Positions 47,576 to 58,326 of a stretch of 64,000 nucleotides of DNA are shown one piece after another. The notes below the pieces were generated by a model. The model made no database searches, had not been told where the DNA came from, and worked only from the letters and a program-made list of their open reading frames with translations. The translations under genes were made by a program, and so were the position numbers. How positions within the stretch are numbered: position 1 is the stretch's first letter; the number at the start of each line of letters is the position of its first letter. The stretch covers positions 33,258,427 through 33,322,426 of the forward strand of contig OX442315.1 of NCBI GenBank assembly GCA_949358305.1, given 5' to 3'. Source of the stretch: Strigamia acuminata (lineage: Eukaryota > Arthropoda > Chilopoda > Geophilomorpha > Linotaeniidae).

Positions 47576-48654
47576 ATAGAAATTAAAAAAATCGTCAAAT
47601 TTGTTATCTCGCACGCATAATTTATCGAATAACTTGTAATAAATTTTAAAATCAGATAAAAATGAACAAATATGAGTCATAAGTGTGTATTAAATTAGAA
47701 CAAAGAAAAAAATGCATAAAACAAAGTGAATGCATGGCAATAGGGTGTCATGGTCAAGATAGTGAGAGAATACTGTTGATGAGTTCATTTATATTGATTA
47801 AACAAGCAGCCATGTGAAACCACACACAAAACTCATTAATTAGTTTAAGATGCAACAGTGATTAGATAAACAAACTTTTGTTGTTTCAATTTTTTTTTTA
47901 AATCTAATTTTTTTTATCTTTAAAAAAAAATCAAACAATTTCCTCCTATCACTCATCTGTAAAGATTAAAACATTGAAAAGAAACTTACAAATTTTAATC
48001 CAAACAAAACAAACAAACAAACAACCAAAAAAAAAATTATTAATTAAAACTAACCTTTTTATGTTTATTCAATTCTCGGAATTAATTCCGGAGAGATTTA
48101 ACGTTAAAGTTACAGTCGAGTGATTTTAAATCAAACAAACGCAACTGCAATTAATGCTTCCTCTATTGTCCGGTCGCATTTTTCCTCACCGTTTCATTAA
48201 GTGCGTGACAAAGAAAACACAATCGCACAACTACAATAGCTCGCAATCCAGCAGATTATCCCAAATCAACAAGACGCCGATGCTTTTCAATGGAACTTAG
48301 TTCCAAAAAGGGATTCCATGGGTTGAAAAGAAGGGGAAAAGGGTAGGATGAGAGTGTAGTTTAGTTGGTTGCCGCGCCAACCATGCAGAATGCAATGTCG
48401 AATCTAATTTGCGGTTCACAAATTGAATTCAGTGCGATCGACGGAGATCTTTTCAAATGACAGTAGGAGCGAGCAAATAAAAATATGCTTCATCAGGAAA
48501 TATATAACCTAACGTGAATTGCAATACGCTTCGCTTAATAATTCTCATCTAAAAAAAAAAAAATCCAAAAAACAATATCAATTTCAATTCCGTCAATGTC
48601 TTTTCTCTTTGGCAACATTAAAATGAAAGGTTATTAAAATTTTGATAAAATATT

Positions 48655-48885
48655 TTTTTTTTCAAATTTTGATGAAATAATTTTTTTTCAAATTTCTAAA
48701 ATTGATTTTTGTTCAAATTTCTAAAATTGATTTTTTTTCAAATTTCTAAAATTAATTTTTTTTCAAATTTCTAAAATTGATTTTTATTCAAAATTTTCAA
48801 AATTGATTTTTATTCAAAATTTTTCAAAATTGATTTTTACTCAAATTTTCAAAATTAATTTTTAGGCAAAATTTCCACAATTATT
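48655..48885 (+). repeat. 24-bp tandem repeat (TTCAAATTTCTAAAATTGAT type)
   Basis: About nine units of TTCAAATTTCTAAAATTGAT followed by a variable T run. Non-coding. Confidence 0.9.
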
Positions 48886-49786
48886 TGTATTCATTTCTTT
48901 TTTTTTAAATTATTATTTTAATTAACAGTTTACAGTGTATATAAAAAAAAAAATTTATCTATCTCTACCATAGTCATGTACTGTACATACACAAACTGAT
49001 ATTCTCAGCTTTATTTTTCATTTTCCAAAAACTGACACCGTAAAAAACGTAGTAACAAGATAAAGAGCACGGCGAGAGAAAATATATTTTCCCGTGAAAC
49101 CTGAAATAAATTTCAGGTAACAATGTCGTGTAAATTTAATTCCTGAATTAGTACGCCAATTTTCCTCGCACCATTTCTGTTTTAACGACACGTGTCTTGA
49201 TATAAAAATACTCTCTTCTCAAACACAAATTTCAAGAACTCACAATCAAAAAAGTCATCAAAAACTTACAAAAAAATATAACAAAAAATACTGACACTCA
49301 ATTACCATTAAAAAATGGAACTATCAAATCATGCCAAACCCCCAAAATCATCAATTTCAAAAAATCCATTCCCTTGACTGGTAACCTGTAGAGTCGTACA
49401 AACTGACCCTCCCAGTTAACCCCAATCAAGACACGCCGAAACCCCGTCAAGTATCATGTCACTTTACTCCAAAGTGCATAAAAGGTCGACTGCGCGACCA
49501 GAAAATCCTCCAAACAAATTAATCCCCCCAACACCCCCCCAAAAAAAACCCTAAACCTCCTAAACAAACACTTTAAACCCAACCCCAAACACGAAACAAG
49601 AAACCATACCTCCAAAAACACGTGTTATAATAAAATTAAGCAATTACACAGCGATAACTATCTAAACAAATCTCTAGAGCCGTACAAATCAAGTTTCTGG
49701 CACCAATCTACTGTCCATTTCTGTCTGGAACCCCCTATCGGATCAATATAGAAAACAGAATTGTCTTCCACCCTATCCCCCAGAGT

Positions 49787-50191
49787 GTGCCTCATTCCCA
49801 CTGGTCATATCAACACCTTTCGAAGTGGACTGACAGCAAAATGTTGATAAGACTTGTACGACCTTATCTTGAGAAACACAAGAAACCAGTCGCTTGTATG
49901 AGCCGACGAGTGGAGTGGACCAAAATAATCATTGATATCCAAACCTCCATTGCTCGTGTGTACCGTGATACGAGAGGAGGAGAAGGGAAGATTAAATCTG
50001 TCCAAGCTGAACTGGAATCCCACGGCAAGTTGATATGTCTTATTTTTAAAGAGAACCTGCTTGTCAGACAATTGGAGTATGGATGGACCATGCGGGGCAC
50101 AGCGGCTTTTCAATTTTTACTTTTGACAAACAGGCTTCATATTAAATTCTTGTCGTCAAACAGTAGGTCAAATAAAGGGCATAAGGAATGA
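49787..50191 (+). other. 134-codon open frame, no recognised domain
   Basis: One of the longest non-repetitive frames outside the named genes. It starts at an ATG and contains KWTDSKMLIRLVRPYLEKH and RRVEWTKIIIDIQ. A long frame also exists on the opposite strand (49805-50113), which lowers confidence. It could be a gene exon, a transposon fragment or chance. No splice partner, start context or motif supports a choice. Confidence 0.25.
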
Positions 50192-50598
50192 CTGACAAAA
50201 GCTAACAGTGAAGACGTCTCTCTTCAGACAGGAAGAATATATTGGCAATCATTTAAAGGGGAAAGGATCTTGAGCTCGGTATTATTAACCACTTTTGGAC
50301 GAAGATAGAATTTCAGGCCGTATTTCAATTTCTAGGTAAATCAGCTTGTGTGGTTAGGGAATTATATTTGCTAAGTGCTTTGTAGTTGGAGGAGATTAAA
50401 TGTGTGGTTAGGAGTTTTGGTAGCTTCGATTTCTGACCCGGACTTGGATTGTTTTCTTTTTCATGTCAGCAAGAGCTCCGGCTAATTGCAAACGGCTTGT
50501 CGTATGTTGGGTTGGAATTCAACTTGCATGGATTTTGGCGCCGCAGCGTCGCCATGCCGCATTGAATTAAGTGGTAAAGTTACCGTTGACAACTTTTT

Positions 50599-50665
50599 AC
50601 AGTTTGCGCCTGGTATCTAATGCCAGATTTAAACTGCACATCACATTCTGTGCATTTATTCAACA
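50599..50665 (+). repeat. ACAGTTTGCGCC dispersed repeat, second copy
   Basis: ACAGTTTGCGCCTGGTATCT, then CTGCACATCACATTCTG, matches 29683-29765. Located just left of the gypsy insertion. Confidence 0.65.
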
Positions 50666-50771
50666 TGGCAATAGACCTTTAGAAAATAATGACGTAATGC
50701 CCTTTGGCTCCGCCCACAATAATGTAACGTATTTTGAAATTGCATTGTGCATAGTTTTTCTCATAGAGGGG

Positions 50772-50940
50772 TGTCGTATCCTCGATTCTATAGACACAAT
50801 AAAGGACACGTTTGTATGAGTTGATGCACTAATTGTAAACTGAAGTTTTATTCTCATTCATTAACGCAGGTAAACACCGGCGCCAGGTGTCACCGCGCGT
50901 AGCGCCATCTAGTGGCGCAGATACATATCAAGATACCACA
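50772..50940 (-). repeat. 3' LTR of gypsy element
   Basis: On the minus strand it begins TGTGGTATCTTG and ends GGATACGACA. It contains AATAAA (complement at 50847-50852), a likely poly(A) signal. Same sequence as 55370-55538. Confidence 0.97.
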
Positions 50941-50942
50941 TC

Positions 50943-50960
50943 ACTCTTTTTTTTTTTTAA
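50943..50960 (-). other. Polypurine tract
   Basis: Minus-strand AAAAAAAAAAAAGAGTGA directly before the 3' LTR, the expected plus-strand primer position. Confidence 0.8.
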
Positions 50961-51132
50961 ACAATAACATGTAACAGTATTTAAAATAAATTAATTAAAA
51001 TTATTCAACAATTCGAACTATTCACAATAACAATTTCAAATTATTTACAACACGTTTTTCGTCCAGGCCTGAACATTTCAATTTTTAACAATAAACCATT
51101 TTAGTTAAACATTAGTACTTATTCTGACAACA

Positions 51133-54100
51133 TTACACAACTCTTCTACGACGTGTAGACGTGTCGTAACCGCCCAGGTATTCCGGTGCCCTTCTTTTAC
51201 GATCAGACTTCCTCGGCTGGAAATTAGGGTCGGCCGCACGTCTTGCTCCTCGTCTACCGCCTCTCACTGGTGGCCCAGGCAGCAAATGGGCATCTGGTCT
51301 CGGCTGACCTGGAATCGCCTCTACTGGAATGTTGTCATCATTGGGTAACGGTAAGTCGTCATCTAATGGGAAGTATCGCCTCACTTTTGTCACGTTCCTT
51401 TTGACGATTCTGCCGTCGTTTGTTTTCAACAGCAAACAATTCCCATTCTTTTGAAACACCGTCATTAAATCGTGCTCGTATGCAAGATCGAGCTTGTGTG
51501 TTCTTGACTTCGCAACCAGCACTCTGTCGCCCCGCTGGATGTCGCTTTCCCTGCTCCCGCGACGCTGATCTGCATACCGCTTCGATTTTTCCTTTTCCTC
51601 CGCATCTTTCCTTTTTACAATTTGATGTAATTTTCCTTTTTCTTCCAACATCATTTGCGGAATCTTTGTTCGCATTTTCCTCTTCGTCATTAGTTCGTAC
51701 GGCGACACTCCTGTGGTACGGTGTGGCGTACTCCTGTACGATTGTAAAAATGTCCCGAGTGCCTTTTTCCAGTTGCCGCCTTCGACTTCCGCAGCGCGAA
51801 AAGCTTTGACAAAAGACTTATTCAGTCTCTCAACTGTTCCGTTGGCCTGGGGCCAGTATGGAGTGACCCTACGATGGTGGACTCCCTGCTCCTCCAGAAA
51901 AACCCGAAACTGCTCCGAGACGAATTGGGGCCCATTATCCGAAGTCAACGACTCCGGAATTCCCCAGCGCTCGAAAACTCGACGCAGCCAAACAATTATC
52001 CTTTCCGACACTGTCGACTTCAAAATTAGTACCTCCGGAAAACGCGAGTAGTAATCGACGAGAACGACAATCGAACTGCCGTCCTTGAATGGACCGCAAA
52101 TATCGACCGCCAGCTCCCGCCATGGTCCTTTTGGCAGCGGCGTGCTCCGAATTGGTTCCGGCTTCTCCGTCGCACTGCTGTGCTGACAAGCGTGGCATCG
52201 CTGCACTGCACGCTCGACGTCGTGGTCCAGGCCAGGCCACCAGACCTTTTCACGCAGGCGTTGCTTAGTTCTCACGACGCCCTGGTGACCTTGGTGTCCC
52301 AATTCGACCACTCTCCTCCGCAGTGACTCCGGCATCACAATTCGTGGTCCTCGAAGCAAAACTCCGTTTGTCATCGCTAATTCGCTCCTTATCAGCTGAA
52401 ATTTTTGAAGAGCGTTATTAAATTTGTTTCCGTCGCGCAAACACTTATTGATTTCACAAATAGTTTCGTCTGCTCTCGACGCCTGTTCGACTTCTCGCAA
52501 AGTCATTGCCCTTGGCAGCGCACTCTCGACCACAAACCGCACATAAGCTTCTGTTCGTCCCAAAACACTTTTTCCCTCTCCGGCGGGCAGCAAACGAGAC
52601 AGCGCGTCCGCTATGTTCGCGCTGCCCGGCCGGTGACGAATCGTGAATTCGAATGGCTGCAATCTCAGCACCCATCTTTCCATCCTTGCTGACGGCTTCG
52701 ATCTGGTCCCGTAGATGGTCTCCAGCGCCTTGTGGTCTGTTATTAAAAGAAATGGCATGCCGATTAAATACATTCTGAAGCGCTCACAGCCCCAGACGAC
52801 TGCGAGCCCTTCTTTCTCAGTCTGAGAATAACGACGTTCAACGTCCGACAACGTTCGGCTGGCGAACGCAATGGGTTTCATTTGTCCGTCCGGTTGACGT
52901 TGAGTCAGAACGGCCCCCAAGCCGACCGGTGATGCGTCGACGACCAATTCCGACTCGACGTTCTTACGAAAAAATGCAAGCACACTCGAACTGCACAAAA
53001 GTCCTTTTAACCGTTCGAATGCCTCATTCTGACGACTTCCCCACTTGAATACAACATCTTTCCGGGCCATTTGTCGCAATGGCTCCGCCTCCGTCGCGAA
53101 GTTCGGGATATACCGCGCACAATAATTAACCAAACCTAAAAAACTTCGGATCTCCGTCTCGTTTTTCGGTGCCACGGCGTTTCGCACGGCTTCCACCTTC
53201 GATTCTGCGACGGAAATGCCACTTTTCGAGATGACATGTCCAAGAAACGTGACTTTTGACACGCCAAAGCAACATTTCTTGAGATTGAGAGTCAAACCAT
53301 TTCGAGACAGTGTCTCGAGGACCTTTTCCAACCGTTGATCGTGTTCTTCAACAGTCTTCCCGTGCACGACAATGTCGTCAAGAGAGTTCTTTGTGCCTTC
53401 GCACTCGGCCAAGATGTTCTGGAGGATCCGTTGATACTCCTCTGGTGCGCTGGCGATCCCAAAGAACAGTCTCTTGTAGCGGAAAAGTCCCCTGTGAGTG
53501 ACAAAAACAGTAAACCGCCTCGAATCCGCTTTGAGAGGGATTTGTAAATATCCTTGGCGACAATCGAGTTTTGAAATCAACTCGGCCCCGTCAATTTCAT
53601 CCAAAACCTCCTCCATCGTGGGGAGCGGATGGCGGTTCCTCTTCACCGCCTCGTTGACGGCACGCATGTCGAGGCACAGCCTGATTGAGCCATCCGGCTT
53701 TTTCACGGGCACGACGGGTGAAACCCACTCCGTCGCGCCGGTGACTGGCTCGATGATGTCGGCCTGCAACAAATTGTCTATTTCGATGTCCAGCTGTTTG
53801 CGGATGTGGAAAGGTATTCTGCGCACCGATTGCGCAACTGGTCGCACGTTCGCGTCCATATACAATTCCAGTTCAAACTCCTTGAGTTTTCCAATCCCTT
53901 TAAAGACATCTCGAAATTTTGTAATTCGATTGGCCAAATCCTTCCTCAATTTTCCTACAGACTCATCAAATAAAGAATCATCATTAGTAAGTTCGTTCAC
54001 AATTTCTTCGTCAATTTTCAACAATCCCAACTCTTTGGATGTTTTTCGAGACAATAACGGCATTTTTCCTGACGGTACGACTAAAAATCTCGCGTTTACT

Positions 54101-55239
54101 GATTTTCCAGCCGCTTGCACCTGCGTGTTAAATTCACCGCTAACTACTAGTGGCTCATTCACTCCATACGCAAACAGTCTTGTCTTCGTTGGTGTTAATT
54201 TAATTCCCTTCTTTTTTAATAATGTCCATGCCTTTTGACCCACTGTATTCACCGATGAACCAGAATCAATTAAAACCCTTACGTCTTGTTGATCGATCTT
54301 CACCGTCACGCCATTATTCCGTTCGTGAGACGTTACGCAGCACGAATACTCGCTGTCGTAGTCGTATTCGTTCACGCCGACGTACTGGACACGCTCCTTG
54401 CCACGTGCACGACCTCCGGCGCTTTTCAACCTGCAAACTTTAGCAAAATGTCCAATTTTGTGACAAAACCCGCACTCCTTGTTCTTTGCAACGGTGCAAT
54501 CATTTGCTAGATGATCCTTGTGGCCACAACGATAGCATTCCTTCACCACTCGGGATTTATCGAAACGTCTGTCGTCCGAATTTTGCGGTTTCGCGTTGAA
54601 TTTGCGAAATGTGCCACGCCCACTTTTACCACGATTTTTAAAAAATGGCTTTTTCTCACCCGTGAGCTGGTTTACAAGGATCTCCTTGGTGTTTTCGGCC
54701 GTCGTTCGCTCCATCGACGTTGCGTGCTGCTCACTTGCCTCTGCTGAGCGAGCTAGCTTTAATAAAGAGTCTAAAGTCAAGTCAGTTTCGCGCAACAAGC
54801 GCCGCCGCAAGCCCTTGTCGCGGCCTTTCTCTAACACTTGATCGACAATTAAATCGTCTTCTAAAACGCCAAATTCGCAGCTTTTTACCTTCGTTTTCAA
54901 GCGTGTAACAAAAGCGTCCATTACCTCGGCGGGCTCCTGTGTTTGTTGTCTAAACACGTGCCTTTCAAATCTCAGATTTTTTCGTGGATTGAAATACACA
55001 CCGAGCGCGGCGAGTGTTAGATCATATGTCAGTTTATTTGCCGGCGTAAACGTATCATAGATGTCCTGTACATCCGTGCCGGCGAGGTGCAGCAGCGTTG
55101 CCAACTTCTGTGCTTCGCCCACTCTCGCCGCTTCCAAATAATATTGAAGTGACTTACTCCATTTCTTCCAGCTATAGTCCAAATTCCCAGTTGTAATGTC
55201 GAAATTTCCCACCGTTGGTAAATTCAGATTGGTGGCCAT
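51133..55239 (-). CDS. Gag-Pol polyprotein of Ty3/gypsy element
   Basis: A single 1368-codon frame without frameshift. Gag region about 1-230, then two CCHC zinc knuckles (C235-C248 and C256-C269, spacing CX2CX4HX4C). Aspartic protease DSGSS at 325-329. Reverse transcriptase about 460-680, with LDD at 620-622, where the aromatic residue of the usual YxDD is Ser (NSLDD). RNase H with D768, E808 and D835. Integrase with H982/H985 and C1015/C1018 zinc site and D1046, D1101, E1137 (D-35-E spacing), then a basic tail (RRGARR, RKSDRKRR). The domain order RT-RH-IN is that of Ty3/gypsy. There is no envelope gene. Fused gag and pol implies that Gag is released by proteolysis or another route. The start ATG lies 130 bases inside the 5' LTR edge. 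Confidence 0.97.
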   Translation of the reverse strand: MATNLNLPTVGNFDITTGNLDYSWKKWSKSLQYYLEAARVGEAQKLATLLHLAGTDVQDIYDTFTPANKLTYDLTLAALGVYFNPRKNLRFERHVFRQQTQEPAEVMDAFVTRLKTKVKSCEFGVLEDDLIVDQVLEKGRDKGLRRRLLRETDLTLDSLLKLARSAEASEQHATSMERTTAENTKEILVNQLTGEKKPFFKNRGKSGRGTFRKFNAKPQNSDDRRFDKSRVVKECYRCGHKDHLANDCTVAKNKECGFCHKIGHFAKVCRLKSAGGRARGKERVQYVGVNEYDYDSEYSCCVTSHERNNGVTVKIDQQDVRVLIDSGSSVNTVGQKAWTLLKKKGIKLTPTKTRLFAYGVNEPLVVSGEFNTQVQAAGKSVNARFLVVPSGKMPLLSRKTSKELGLLKIDEEIVNELTNDDSLFDESVGKLRKDLANRITKFRDVFKGIGKLKEFELELYMDANVRPVAQSVRRIPFHIRKQLDIEIDNLLQADIIEPVTGATEWVSPVVPVKKPDGSIRLCLDMRAVNEAVKRNRHPLPTMEEVLDEIDGAELISKLDCRQGYLQIPLKADSRRFTVFVTHRGLFRYKRLFFGIASAPEEYQRILQNILAECEGTKNSLDDIVVHGKTVEEHDQRLEKVLETLSRNGLTLNLKKCCFGVSKVTFLGHVISKSGISVAESKVEAVRNAVAPKNETEIRSFLGLVNYCARYIPNFATEAEPLRQMARKDVVFKWGSRQNEAFERLKGLLCSSSVLAFFRKNVESELVVDASPVGLGAVLTQRQPDGQMKPIAFASRTLSDVERRYSQTEKEGLAVVWGCERFRMYLIGMPFLLITDHKALETIYGTRSKPSARMERWVLRLQPFEFTIRHRPGSANIADALSRLLPAGEGKSVLGRTEAYVRFVVESALPRAMTLREVEQASRADETICEINKCLRDGNKFNNALQKFQLIRSELAMTNGVLLRGPRIVMPESLRRRVVELGHQGHQGVVRTKQRLREKVWWPGLDHDVERAVQRCHACQHSSATEKPEPIRSTPLPKGPWRELAVDICGPFKDGSSIVVLVDYYSRFPEVLILKSTVSERIIVWLRRVFERWGIPESLTSDNGPQFVSEQFRVFLEEQGVHHRRVTPYWPQANGTVERLNKSFVKAFRAAEVEGGNWKKALGTFLQSYRSTPHRTTGVSPYELMTKRKMRTKIPQMMLEEKGKLHQIVKRKDAEEKEKSKRYADQRRGSRESDIQRGDRVLVAKSRTHKLDLAYEHDLMTVFQKNGNCLLLKTNDGRIVKRNVTKVRRYFPLDDDLPLPNDDNIPVEAIPGQPRPDAHLLPGPPVRGGRRGARRAADPNFQPRKSDRKRRAPEYLGGYDTSTRRRRVV

Positions 55240-55355
55240 TTTCGCCGAAAAACAGCTTTATCACTGCCACGCCCACTTTTTCAAACACACTCACTCCACT
55301 CAAATCAATGGATGACGAGTTCAGCATTTGATGCGAGCGGATTACATTTACTTTA

Positions 55356-55368
55356 ATCCTCGTCGCCA
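55356..55368 (-). other. Primer binding site (tRNA-Ser type)
   Basis: Minus-strand TGGCGACGAGGAT, one base from the 5' LTR, matches the complement of CCA plus the 3' end of animal tRNA-Ser (as recalled: ...ATCCTCGTCG-CCA). Confidence 0.75.
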
Positions 55369-55369
55369 A

Positions 55370-55538
55370 TGTCGTATCCTCGATTCTATAGACACAATAA
55401 AGGACACGTTTGTATGAGTTGATGCACTAATTGTAAACTGAAGTTTTATTCTCATTCATTAACGCAGGTAAACACCGGCGCCAGGTGTCACCGCGCGTAG
55501 CGCCATCTAGTGGCGCAGATACATATCAAGATACCACA
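55370..55538 (-). repeat. 5' LTR of gypsy element
   Basis: Identical to the 3' LTR over 169 bases by eye. It carries the promoter for the element, though no TATA box was assigned. Confidence 0.97.
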
Positions 55539-55576
55539 AGGGGGGCAACAATTGTTTTAAAATACAGGAAACAACT

Positions 55577-55662
55577 GAGGTTCCGAGCAAGTCACCCATC
55601 CTTGTACTGACTAGGCCCAATGCTGCTTATAACTTGTGCGTTCAGACAGAAACAGGTAACCA
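55577..55662 (-). ncRNA. 5S rRNA-like fragment
   Basis: On the minus strand, ATAAGCAGCATTGGGCCTAG, then GTCAGTACAAGGATGGGTGA, then CTTGCTCGGAACC follows the 5S rRNA order (AAGCAGNNTNGGGCCTGGTTAGTACTTGGATGGGTGACCGCCTGGGAA). Substitutions in conserved stems show it is a pseudogene or the head of a 5S-derived SINE. It lies 38 bases from the gypsy element. Confidence 0.65.
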
Positions 55663-56637
55663 GCTTGTGAGAAAGCTGACTTTCCATTAAAAATCCTCAT
55701 TCAATCAATTTCTTCCTTGGAATTCCGAGGGGTTATGGTGTTGACCATTTTCCTCACTAAATTGAGTAAATCCACAAAACAAACTTGAAATCACCTTCCT
55801 CCAATCTAACTTCTCCCTATTCTTGTTTGATGTCACTAAACAGAATGTTAATTTGTAATGTTGTCACCCTTTATTACCTGCCAGAAGAAAAAGAACAAAA
55901 ATAACTTTCTTTGCATAGCAAATAAACTACGGAGCATCAATTTCACATAAACGGTTAAAACAGATTTGAATACAATTTATTGCCTGCTACTTGAGGATTA
56001 TATTTAATTATTGAATGTTAAACCATCGAAAGAGACAGGTTTTTACCATACACATTATAACTGGCTGGACGTGATAGAAATTCTGTTCAGGTGCTTGGCA
56101 TTGGGAACAGTGTTGTAAAGCTACCAACCGTGAGATTATGACAGAAGCTGAACCCTCCAGCAGTATTGTGTAATAATGCGCTACTTGAAGAAAACTACAC
56201 ATATTTATGTAACAACTCAACATTTTTTGAGTACAATTTAGCAAAAATACTGCCAAAAAAAAGAACTTAAAACAACTGTTAGTGCCTGAATTCATAGAGC
56301 ACTGAGTCTTAGTCTTTAACACACAGTGAGCAAAGAAATATTCAGACTCTTCACTTTTGTATCGTAAAGCCGCTAAAAACTTTTCTACATGTGGTCATCA
56401 ATATATTTAGTTCTCCTTTAAATTTTCCCAGAGCTCCAGTCTGCTTCAGTGCAGGATTGCCAAACAGACACAACAGACTCCAGTCTTTCACTCCATAACA
56501 ATAAATTAACTATGATATCATCACATACCCTAAGATCACAAATTGGTGTATTTCATGCAAGTTTAATTTGCACGGTTGTTCGATACAATAACAGTAAAAG
56601 CAACGTCTACTGCCAGAGCAAAATAGCATGCTATTCA
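55663..56637. other. No gene recognised
   Basis: AT-rich sequence with short frames only (longest 104 codons, minus strand, no motif). Confidence 0.4.
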
Positions 56638-56692
56638 AACCTAACCTAACCTAACTTAACCTAACCTAACTTAACCTAACCTAAATTTACCT
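56638..56692 (+). repeat. Degenerate CCTAA (TTAGG-type) repeat
   Basis: About ten units of CCTAA with CTTAA variants. Equivalent to the arthropod telomere repeat TTAGG, but short and internal. A trace of the same (CCTAACCTAA) is at 170-182. Confidence 0.85.
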
Positions 56693-56728
56693 AATCTGTC
56701 TTAATCTATCCTGCACTTAAGAAAACTC

Positions 56729-57050
56729 TCATGTAGTGAGGAAAAATCAAGCTGATGACTTTACCAAGCCCTTACCAAGCGAAAGGTTTAATTACTTCAG
56801 GGATCTCCTCGGTGTAAAACAGACTACGGTATTATTGCTAGTACGTTTTAGCCGGAGAATTGTCAGTTTAGTTTTAGTTATTTCGCTGATGTTTGCCTGG
56901 CTGTTACCACGGAAATGCTTGTAATCCTTTGTACTCTTTAGTTTAACTTTTGGTTTGATGTATCGCGCACCTGATCGCGCTTATGCACCCACATCGCTCA
57001 ATACATTCGTTCTTTGTTTCTAAAACCAAGCCTGTTTATTTAACAATTAA
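56729..57050 (+). mobile_element. Ty1/copia 3' remnant (RNase H tail plus LTR-like flank)
   Basis: The frame at about 56739-56818 reads RKNQADDFTKPLPSERFNYF and then RDLLGV, the conserved end of copia Pol (NxADxxTKPL...F...LGV). What follows, to the CTGTTTATTTAACA region near 57048, is probably the 3' LTR. Everything upstream is missing; the remnant begins shortly after the CCTAA repeats. Confidence 0.75.
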
Positions 57051-57655
57051 AACAAATGCAATGAACAACCCACTAAAAATAATTATTTCTTCAACCAAAC
57101 AAACAAAACAAAAACATTAAAAGTCTAAAAAATTGATTACTTTGTCGACGCCATATTGTCAAGCAGGGCACTGTCAACTTCGCTTGTCGACAAAGTGATC
57201 CGGTCGACAAGACGGCGTCGACAAGGTAGTGTAGACAAAGTGAATCCAGTTCAAAAATTCTAACTGCATTGCATTCGTGCATTATGCTCCTTTTACCTTA
57301 AGCCCACACATCTGCTGTTGTTTGATGATTGCTGTAATTTGTGGTGCAATTTTTCTCCTTTTGATAGATTTATAGGTTTATTTTGCTCCGTACGTGACGT
57401 GTGTAAATGTAAACAAAGCGGAACACTCTGCTTTTAATGCTGATGGAACAGCACCTTGCATCCTTTGACCCCTATTTACACACGAATGGCAATAAGCCGT
57501 GGATAATGTGTGTGAGAGATTGCTTACCAGACAGGTGTAAAGATTCATTGCAATATTTAATTGAGAATTTTCCTCACACTCAAAATTGATAAGCATAAGC
57601 TCTTCTCAAAGAGTTAATCGCAACAAATTTATTTAAAAAATATAAATAATGGTGT

Positions 57656-57843
57656 TCTCCCGTTTCACCAAATTTTAATCCAGCTTTAAATTTACAACTA
57701 AATGGGAATTCCAAATTCACCAAAAATCAAAAAATCAAAAGATCTAATGATCGATATTTAGATTTTTTTAGTTTATTTTAATACGAAATTCCCATTCCAC
57801 CAAAAAATGTAAAGCCAGATTAAAATTCGGTGAAACGAGATTC
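57656..57843. mobile_element. Small palindromic MITE
   Basis: CCCGTTTCACCAAATTTTAA at the left pairs with TTAAAATTCGGTGAAACGAG at the right; the arms extend to GGGAATTCC/GAAATTCCC. A related piece (CCGTTTCACCAAATC, ATCCGGCTTTCAATT) is in intron 2 of ACSBG copies 2 (10685) and 3 (25022). Confidence 0.75.
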
Positions 57844-57883
57844 GACTGTAAGGCATAAATCTAAATAATTTCTACTGCAATAA

Positions 57884-58326
57884 TACACAGTTTGCGACAA
57901 GTTCTTTTCCCTTATAAAAACCCCCGATATAGTTATAAGTATAGTGGAAAAGTCATAACTCTAACGGACGAGCTAAACACTACAAATATAACTGAAAATA
58001 ACGTAAGCAATAAAGTTGCTTCATGTTTTAAAACAGTAAAATACAAGAATTGTCTCTGTTGAGGATACAATAATTAAAACTACAAATATCAAACTAATGA
58101 CTAATGATAATAATAATCTTCAATTCTGCATTCCCTCACAGTCTCTATTTGTTTTCAAAAGAGACTACTGTATTACAGTTTCGGTGATCACATGACGTGT
58201 TTAACGTAAGGATAATTTTATAACTAAAAGAAATAAATTCACCCGCAACCTAAATTGTAGAACTTTTTAGTTACACCAAATATAGCGTAAAAATATAAGG
58301 GAAAAGTGTCTGCCGCAAACTGTGTA
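57884..58326. mobile_element. TA-flanked MITE (CACAGTTTGCG)
   Basis: TA plus CACAGTTTGCGACAAG at the left, and CTGCCGCAAACTGTG plus TA at the right. The inverted repeat continues through TTTTCCCTTATA. The interior is about 440 bp and non-coding. The TA target fits Tc1/mariner-type MITEs. Confidence 0.85.

Larger units (their letters stand above)
50772..55538 (-). mobile_element. Full-length Ty3/gypsy LTR retrotransposon
   Basis: 4767 bp with 169-bp LTRs identical by eye, bounded by TG...CA, flanked by the 5-bp duplication AGGGG (50767-50771 and 55539-55543). It has a tRNA-Ser-type primer site, a polypurine tract and one long gag-pol frame. LTR identity, an open frame and a perfect duplication together mean a recent insertion. 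Its base composition is more GC-rich than the surroundings, as expected for an independent, expressed element. Confidence 0.97.

Noticed and set aside
51420-54908. Many forward and alternate-frame ORFs within the gypsy element
   Set aside because: Shadows of the GC-richer gag-pol frame on the minus strand; none carries a domain.
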